Origin: Nocardia wallacei
Lineage (GTDB): Bacteria > Actinomycetota > Actinomycetes > Mycobacteriales > Mycobacteriaceae
Reading direction: 5' to 3'
Assembly (NCBI RefSeq): GCF_029869545.1
Contig: NZ_JARWQD010000257.1
Span: 1 to 51,803, forward strand
Length of the DNA: 51,803 bases
Part shown: positions 47,675 through 51,803 of the stretch, piece after piece
Layout: each line of letters starts with the position of its first letter
How positions within the stretch are numbered: the stretch's first letter is position 1
Notes under the pieces: model-generated
The model's input: only the letters and a program-made list of their open reading frames with translations
Database searches by the model: none
Told to the model about the DNA's origin: nothing
Program-made: the position numbers and the translations under genes

Positions 47675-48367
47675 TTAGCCCATCGGGTCGTCGGCGGTGG
47701 GTTCGGCGTCGTATTCGAAGGGTGGGGTGTAGCGGCCCCAGCGCACGCACTCCCAGCCGAGGAACTCCTGCCGGTCGGCCGGACCGCCGTAGCGCGGCAG
47801 CAGCTCGATGGTCTCGGTGTTGTCCAGGTGGTTGTTGGTGGTGAACGGCGGCGCCACCCCGCCGATCGCGCGCGCCACCAGACGCATGGCGGCACCGTGG
47901 CTGACGAGCAGAATGTCGCCGGACCGGGCGGCGCCGGGCGGCAGGAACTCCCGGCGCAGCCGCTCCAACTCGGGCAGATACCGGTCGAGCACCTCCTGGC
48001 CGGTCTCGCCGCCGGGTATCCGCACCTGCAGTTCGCCCAGATGCCAGGAGTGGTAGACATCCTGGAACATCCGGTGCGCCGCATCGGAATTCGCGCCCTC
48101 CAGGTCCCCGACCTGAACCTCGTAGAGCCCGTCGACCACCTCGGCGGGCACGCCCGTCACCGATTCGATGTGACCGGCGGTCTGGCGCGCCCGCAGCGCC
48201 GCCGAGCAGAACAGCCGCCGCGGCGGCGCCGCGAGGCTCGCCGCGAACGATTTCGCCTGCGCCACACCGCGTTCGGTCAGCGGCAGGCCCGGGACGCGGG
48301 TATCGAGGACCTTCGCGACATTGCCCTCGGTTTCGCCGTGCCGCACCAGGACGAGCTTGTCGGTCAC
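47675..48367 (-). CDS. Histidine-phosphatase (phosphoglycerate-mutase-like, Rv3837c-like)
   Basis: 230 residues. RHG motif at the N-terminus (LVLVRHGETEGNVAKVLDTR), SAALRARQTAGHI, the acid Glu in LYEVQVGDLEGAN, and the second His in ILLVSHGAAMRLV. The catalytic His-Arg-Glu-His set is complete, so a phosphatase is more likely than a true mutase. GTG start at 48367 overlaps the pheA stop by 4 bp, which makes them an operon. Confidence 0.88.
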   Translation of the reverse strand: MTDKLVLVRHGETEGNVAKVLDTRVPGLPLTERGVAQAKSFAASLAAPPRRLFCSAALRARQTAGHIESVTGVPAEVVDGLYEVQVGDLEGANSDAAHRMFQDVYHSWHLGELQVRIPGGETGQEVLDRYLPELERLRREFLPPGAARSGDILLVSHGAAMRLVARAIGGVAPPFTTNNHLDNTETIELLPRYGGPADRQEFLGWECVRWGRYTPPFEYDAEPTADDPMG

Positions 48368-49284
48368 AGGTCCGCCACCCCCTTCTTCAGGTCTTCCAGC
48401 CAGGCCGCCGCGGGCTCGTCCGGCGGCGGCGTACTGCCGCTCGGCGAACTCGCGGGCCACGAACCCAGGAAGCGGATCCGCCCGGCCGTGCGATGCAGCG
48501 CCTTGAGCGCCTCGGCGACCGCGGTGTCGTCGATATGCCCGACGCAATCGAGATAGAAGCGATAGGTGCCCATCCCGGTGCGGGTGGGCCGCGATTCGAT
48601 GCGGGTGAGATCGACTCCGCGCGTGGCGAATTCGGCGAACACCCGCATCAGCGCACCCGGTTCGTTGGCCAGTTCCAGGACCACCAGCGAGGTCCGATCG
48701 GCGCCCGTGCGCGGCGGCGCCACCCGCGGCCTGGTCACCAGCACGAACCGGGTGACCGCCTGGTCGTGGTCGGCCACGCCGGAGGCCAGCACCGCCAGCC
48801 CGAGCCGCTCACCGGCCAGCGCGGTGGATACCGCCGCCTCGGCGTGCCCGCTCACCACGTCCTCGGCGGCGGCGGCATTGGACGACGAGGTGTACAGCCG
48901 CGCCTGCGGCATGTGCCGCGACAACCACATCCGCACCTGCGCCGCGGCGACCGGATAGGCGGCGAGGGTCTGCACCTCGTCCAGCGCGACACCCGGCCGG
49001 GCCACGATCGTGAACGCCACATCCAGCTCGGTCTCGGCCACGATCTGCAGGCGCGGGCCGACGGCGAGCGCGTCGAGCGTGGGCGAGATCGAGCCCTCCA
49101 CCGAACTCTCGATGGGCACCACCGCGCCGTCGACCTCGTCGGCCCGGATCAGCTCGAGCGCGGCGCCCTGACTGGGTGCGGGGACGCGTTCGACCGGTCC
49201 GTCGAAGACGTTCGCGGACTCGAGCTTGACAAGGGCCATCTCGGTGAAGGTTCCCGACGGCCCGAAATAGGCGATACGCGGCAC
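48364..49284 (-). CDS. pheA: Prephenate dehydratase
   Basis: 306 residues. It converts prephenate to phenylpyruvate in phenylalanine synthesis. PDT domain: RIAYFGPSGTFTEMALVKLE, VVPIESSVEGSISPTLDAL, and the conserved TRF at DQAVTRFVLVTRP. The C-terminal ACT domain for phenylalanine feedback carries ELANEPGALMRVFAEF and LTRIESRPTRTGMGTYRFYL. GTG start at 49284. Overlaps the phosphatase gene. Syntenic with Rv3838c. Confidence 0.94.
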   Translation of the reverse strand: MPRIAYFGPSGTFTEMALVKLESANVFDGPVERVPAPSQGAALELIRADEVDGAVVPIESSVEGSISPTLDALAVGPRLQIVAETELDVAFTIVARPGVALDEVQTLAAYPVAAAQVRMWLSRHMPQARLYTSSSNAAAAEDVVSGHAEAAVSTALAGERLGLAVLASGVADHDQAVTRFVLVTRPRVAPPRTGADRTSLVVLELANEPGALMRVFAEFATRGVDLTRIESRPTRTGMGTYRFYLDCVGHIDDTAVAEALKALHRTAGRIRFLGSWPASSPSGSTPPPDEPAAAWLEDLKKGVADL

Positions 49285-49294
49285 GGATACGACA

Positions 49295-49753
49295 CTACCG
49301 AGGAGTCGGGTGCGGGCTGGAAGTTTGCACGATGTCAGGGGTCAGGACCGCGAGGGCTTGCGCTACCTCGTCCGGCCGGTCGGACTCCACGGCCAGCAAT
49401 ACCTCGCGCAGCGCCTGCACCGCGGGCGGTTTCAGCCCGCGCAGGAAGTCGATATCCGGATCGCGCAACGCCGCGGCGATATCGTCGCCGCACAGTGCCG
49501 CGGCCGTCGCGGCGAGCAGCGCCAGCGCCCGCTCCCCCGACGCGGCACGGGCCACGAATCCGGTATCGGCATGTGCCGCACCGGCCAGGAAGGCCGCGAC
49601 CTGCGAATCGGGTGCCGCGCCGTCGAGCACCGGCGCCTGCGGCGCCGCGGAGATCGCGCGGACCAGATCCTCCACCAGGCCGACGGACGGTTTCGGGGGC
49701 ACGCCGAGCGGCACCAGGACCGGGTCGGCGGGGGGATTCGAATCGTGCGGCAC
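49295..49753 (-). CDS. Hypothetical protein upstream of pheA
   Basis: 152 residues from the GTG at 49753; soluble and Ala-rich, with no family recognised. Its C-terminal half is helical (VQALREVLLAVESDRPDEVA, then ALAVLTPDIVQ). It lies 10 bp upstream of pheA on the same strand, so it probably leads the pheA operon. It is divergent from the iron-box-preceded DUF2470 gene, and the shared region holds the iron box, so it could also respond to iron. Confidence 0.6.
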   Translation of the reverse strand: MPHDSNPPADPVLVPLGVPPKPSVGLVEDLVRAISAAPQAPVLDGAAPDSQVAAFLAGAAHADTGFVARAASGERALALLAATAAALCGDDIAAALRDPDIDFLRGLKPPAVQALREVLLAVESDRPDEVAQALAVLTPDIVQTSSPHPTPR

Positions 49754-49800
49754 GTTTCCACCGTAGCGATCGCAACGCTTGCGCAAGCCCTCATCGTCAC

Positions 49801-49819
49801 TTAGCTTAGGTTTACCTAA
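49801..49819. promoter_or_regulatory. IdeR/DtxR iron box
   Basis: TTAGCTTAGGTTTACCTAA matches the 19-bp consensus TTAGGTTAGGCTAACCTAA at 16 of 19 positions, with the right half perfect over its last six bases. It lies 34 bp before the DUF2470 gene start and 47 bp before the divergent hypothetical gene. The M. tuberculosis homolog of the downstream gene, Rv3839, is iron-repressed through IdeR, so this fits conserved control. Confidence 0.8.
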
Positions 49820-49853
49820 TTACAGCGCCGGGTTCGGACATCTGGAGGTATGC

Positions 49854-50618
49854 ATGCCGCGCACGACCACGACCGCCGCACCGTCCACGGCCGAGCGGGT
49901 GCGCAATGCCTGCGCACACGCCGAACAGGCGGTGCTCGCCCTGCCCGGGGCCGACCCCGTGCCGACGACCGTGCACCATCTGCGCGCATGCGGTGACGTG
50001 GTGATCGCCGTGGCGTCGGATTCCCCGGCGGTGACGGCGGCGTGGGGTCCGCTCGGCTCCCCCGCCGTGCTGGAACTGACCGATATGGCACCGCTGCCGC
50101 TGCGCGAACCGGTGCGGGCGCTGGTGTGGCTGCGCGGCCGGGTACGCGCGGTCCCGGCGCACGCCCAGCGCCTGCTGGCGGGCGAGGTCGCCAAGGAGCA
50201 CGCCCACCCGGCGCTGCTCGACGTCGGCCACACCACCACACTGCTGCGCCTGGTGATCGACTCCGCCGTGGTGGCCGACTCCAGCGGCGCCGCCTCGGCC
50301 TGCCAGGAGCAGTTGCGCACCGCCCAGGCCGACCCGTTCTGGGAGCTGGAGGCGGCGTGGCTGCAGCACATGGATGCCGACCACGCCGATGTCGTCGCCC
50401 AGCTGGCCCGCCACCTGCCCGTCCGGTTGCGCGGCGGCGCGGTGCACCCGCTGGCCATCGACCGCTACGGCGTGACCCTGCGCGTGGAGAGCCCCGACGA
50501 CGGCGACCACGACGTCCGCCTGCCGTTCGACTCGCCAGTCGACGACGTCCAATCCCTGAGCCGCGCCGTGCGCATCCTCGCCGGCTGCCCCTTCCTCAAC
50601 GGCATGCGCCGCATCTGA
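49854..50618 (+). CDS. DUF2470 (HugZ-like) protein, iron-regulated (Rv3839-like)
   Basis: 254 residues. N-terminal strand-rich part with VRNACAHAEQAVLALPGADP and VLELTDMAPLPLREPVRALV, and a C-terminal DUF2470 segment (LEAAWLQHMDADHADVVAQL, then HPLAIDRYGVTLRVESPDDG). DUF2470 is found at the end of HugZ-type haem-degrading proteins, but here the catalytic flavin-binding fold is not clear. ATG at 49854, GGAGG 6 nt upstream. The iron box before it suggests expression under iron limitation. Confidence 0.82.
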   Translation: MPRTTTTAAPSTAERVRNACAHAEQAVLALPGADPVPTTVHHLRACGDVVIAVASDSPAVTAAWGPLGSPAVLELTDMAPLPLREPVRALVWLRGRVRAVPAHAQRLLAGEVAKEHAHPALLDVGHTTTLLRLVIDSAVVADSSGAASACQEQLRTAQADPFWELEAAWLQHMDADHADVVAQLARHLPVRLRGGAVHPLAIDRYGVTLRVESPDDGDHDVRLPFDSPVDDVQSLSRAVRILAGCPFLNGMRRI

Positions 50619-50645
50619 GGTCCGCCCGCACATAGATTGGCGGGC

Positions 50646-51440
50646 ATGGTGTCTTGGGCCGATTCCGTACCCGCCCGGCGCGAGCCCGCGAGCGGGCGCG
50701 AACGCACGGCGATCCGGATCGAGATCGCGATAGTCCTGGTGGTCACGTTCGGGCTGAGCGGGGCCAATGCGGCGCTGTCGCTGCTCGAGAGCGCGCTGGC
50801 GCCCGGTGGCGTCGGCGGGCAGACGGTGGCGCTGAATCCGTCGCGGGCGGCGCAGTCGGCCATCGATCTGATGTTCCAGTTGCTCGGTGTGCTGCGGCTG
50901 CTGGGCTGGGGCGCGCTCGGCCTGTATCTGCTGTGGCGCAGCGGGATCGGGCCGCGGCTGATCGGGCTCGCGCGCATCCGCTGGCGCGGCGACGTGCTGC
51001 CGGGGCTGGTGCTGGCGGCGGTGATCGGCCTGCCCGGGCTGGGGCTGTACCTGGCGGCCCACGCGCTGGGATTCAGCGTGACCATCGTGCCGAGTTCGCT
51101 CGGCGACCACTGGTGGCGGCTGCCGGTGCTGGTGCTGTCGGCGCTGGCGAACGCCGTGGCCGAGGAGATTCTGGTGGTGGCCTATCTCATCACCCGGCTG
51201 CGGGCGCTGGGCTGGACGGAGAACCGGTCGCTGCTGGCGTCGGCCCTGCTGCGCGGCAGCTACCACCTGTACCAGGGTCTCGGCGGCGGCCTCGGCAATC
51301 TGGTGATGGGCCTGGTGTTCGGCAGGTTCTGGCAGCGCACCGACCGGCTGTGGCCGCTGGTGCTGGCGCACGCGGCCATCGACACCGTCGCCTACGTCGG
51401 CTACGCCCTGCTGCGCGGGCACGTGTCCTGGCTGCCGTGA
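50646..51440 (+). CDS. CPBP-family intramembrane metalloprotease-like protein
   Basis: 264 residues with about seven hydrophobic segments. Motif 1 is NAVAEEILVVAYLITRL (the EE pair present, but the Arg of EExxxR replaced by Val), motif 2 is the His in RGSYHLYQG, motif 3 is LAHAAIDTVAYVG. Members act as CAAX-type or bacteriocin self-immunity proteases, though the role in actinobacteria is unknown. ATG at 50646 is preferred over the in-frame TTG at 50637. It follows the DUF2470 gene by 27 bp on the same strand. Confidence 0.82.
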   Translation: MVSWADSVPARREPASGRERTAIRIEIAIVLVVTFGLSGANAALSLLESALAPGGVGGQTVALNPSRAAQSAIDLMFQLLGVLRLLGWGALGLYLLWRSGIGPRLIGLARIRWRGDVLPGLVLAAVIGLPGLGLYLAAHALGFSVTIVPSSLGDHWWRLPVLVLSALANAVAEEILVVAYLITRLRALGWTENRSLLASALLRGSYHLYQGLGGGLGNLVMGLVFGRFWQRTDRLWPLVLAHAAIDTVAYVGYALLRGHVSWLP

Positions 51441-51528
51441 ACCGTCACAGTCGCGAACTCGAAACCGTGAGGATCGTCATCGACTCGAGATGAACCCGCG
51501 GGCCCGCCGGATCAGTAGCATCTCGGTG

Positions 51529-51669
51529 ATGAACGGCGACGACCCCCAGCAGTACGCGCGGACGCGCCGGGTGCCCCCCCCCGGGCCCCGCCGTCCCCCC
51601 CCCCCCCCCCCGCCGCGGGACCCCCGCGGCGGGCAGCCCCCGGCCCCGCCCCCGCCCCCCCCGGCGCCC
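51529..51669 (+). pseudogene. Pro-rich N-terminal fragment, possibly an LCP-type gene start
   Basis: From the ATG at 51529 the frame reads MNGDDPQQYARTRRVPPPGP and then pure proline through the poly-C tract. Such Pro/Arg-rich N-termini occur in LytR-CpsA-Psr proteins of Nocardia, and the next backbone gene in this synteny (Rv3840) is of that kind, so the identification is an inference from position. The frame is lost at the homopolymers and cannot be followed. Confidence 0.25.
51595..51633. repeat. Homopolymer C17 and perfect GC hairpin at window end
   Basis: A run of 17 C (51595-51611) is preceded by a run of nine C (51574-51582). It passes into an 11-bp perfect inverted repeat, CCCGCCGCGGG (51609-51619) and CCCGCGGCGGG (51623-51633), with a 3-nt loop. 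This looks like low-quality sequence or a fold-back artefact more than a biological element. Confidence 0.7.
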
Positions 51670-51677
51670 CGGCCACG

Positions 51678-51803
51678 GCCGGGATCGTCGGGCTGCTCAT
51701 GAACACCGTGCCGCTGCGGGTGCGCCTGTCGCCCACCGAGACCGGGCTCGATCTGGCCGCCCGGATCCAGGCCGGGCGCGCGGTACTGATGGAGCACGAC
51801 CAC
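51678..51803 (+). CDS. Partial NRPS condensation domain (C-terminal part)
   Basis: 42 codons running to the window edge without a stop. The translation contains GIVGLLMNTVPLRVRLSPTE, the condensation-domain motif G(L/M)(F/L)xNTxPLRV, followed by a helix (DLAARIQAGRAVLMEHDH) of the form that ends condensation domains. It has no start of its own, is in a different frame from the Pro-rich fragment before it, and sits beside the homopolymer. Either an NRPS gene begins here through misassembly, or a real fusion lies outside the window. Confidence 0.6.

Overview
The window is high-GC actinobacterial chromosome from a mycolic-acid producer, most probably Nocardia or a close relative. The evidence is the arabinogalactan gene block glf-glfT2-PAP2-ubiA-aftB, LGFP-repeat wall enzymes, a PE/PPE/EspG cassette, and a backbone gene order that follows the M. 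tuberculosis Rv3805c to Rv3839 interval. Strain or species cannot be fixed from the sequence alone. No tRNA, rRNA, CRISPR array or transposase was seen.

Layout. (1) 257-7041, minus strand: a compact operon for the galactan and arabinan part of the cell wall (UDP-galactopyranose mutase, galactofuranosyltransferase GlfT2, PAP2 phosphatase, decaprenyl-phosphate phosphoribosyltransferase UbiA, arabinofuranosyltransferase AftB). (2) 7193-13551: an accessory block of small membrane and secreted proteins, two SDR-type proteins, a MerR regulator, and a divergent EamA exporter/MarR pair with visible operators. (3) 13544-17598: two divergent wall enzymes, SpoIID-like and PGRP amidase, both with LGFP repeats. 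Their shared promoter region carries three 9-bp-spaced TGTGAC/GTCACA boxes that look like MtrA sites. (4) 17608-18656: an internally shortened P-loop kinase and a Cof-type HAD phosphatase. (5) 18898-26750: a translationally coupled peptide/nickel-type ABC importer operon (two permeases, fused double ATPase, two paralogous lipoprotein binding proteins, a membrane protein). (6) 26832-32111: agmatine deiminase, an NmrA-like/AraC divergent pair, and a TetR/MFS divergent pair with a strong composite operator. (7) 32134-36226: two phospholipid-type acyltransferases, a lipoprotein, and a metallo-beta-lactamase/Rieske fusion. (8) 36230-44666: a Gfo/Idh oxidoreductase, a YdcZ-type transporter, a membrane GGDEF/EAL protein with a degenerate GGDEF motif, seryl-tRNA synthetase, an aldehyde dehydrogenase and a septum-formation protein. 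(9) 44689-47650: a small zincin metallopeptidase whose 3' end is duplicated 81 bp downstream, followed at once by a PE-PPE-EspG cassette with no ESX machinery around it. (10) 47675-51440: phosphoglycerate-mutase-like phosphatase, prephenate dehydratase, a hypothetical, an iron-box-controlled DUF2470 protein and a CPBP-type membrane protease. (11) 51441-51803: a poly-C/hairpin stretch that joins a Pro-rich N-terminus to a piece of an NRPS condensation domain, probably a poor-quality contig end.

The backbone genes mostly serve envelope building and division. The accessory genes are transport, redox and regulator cassettes inserted between conserved anchors. The points I rate most worth pursuing are the orphan PE-PPE-EspG cassette with the adjacent in-frame duplicated gene tail, the putative MtrA box array between two wall enzymes, the iron box before the DUF2470 gene, the composite TetR operator, and the Gly-rich minisatellite insertion in GlfT2.
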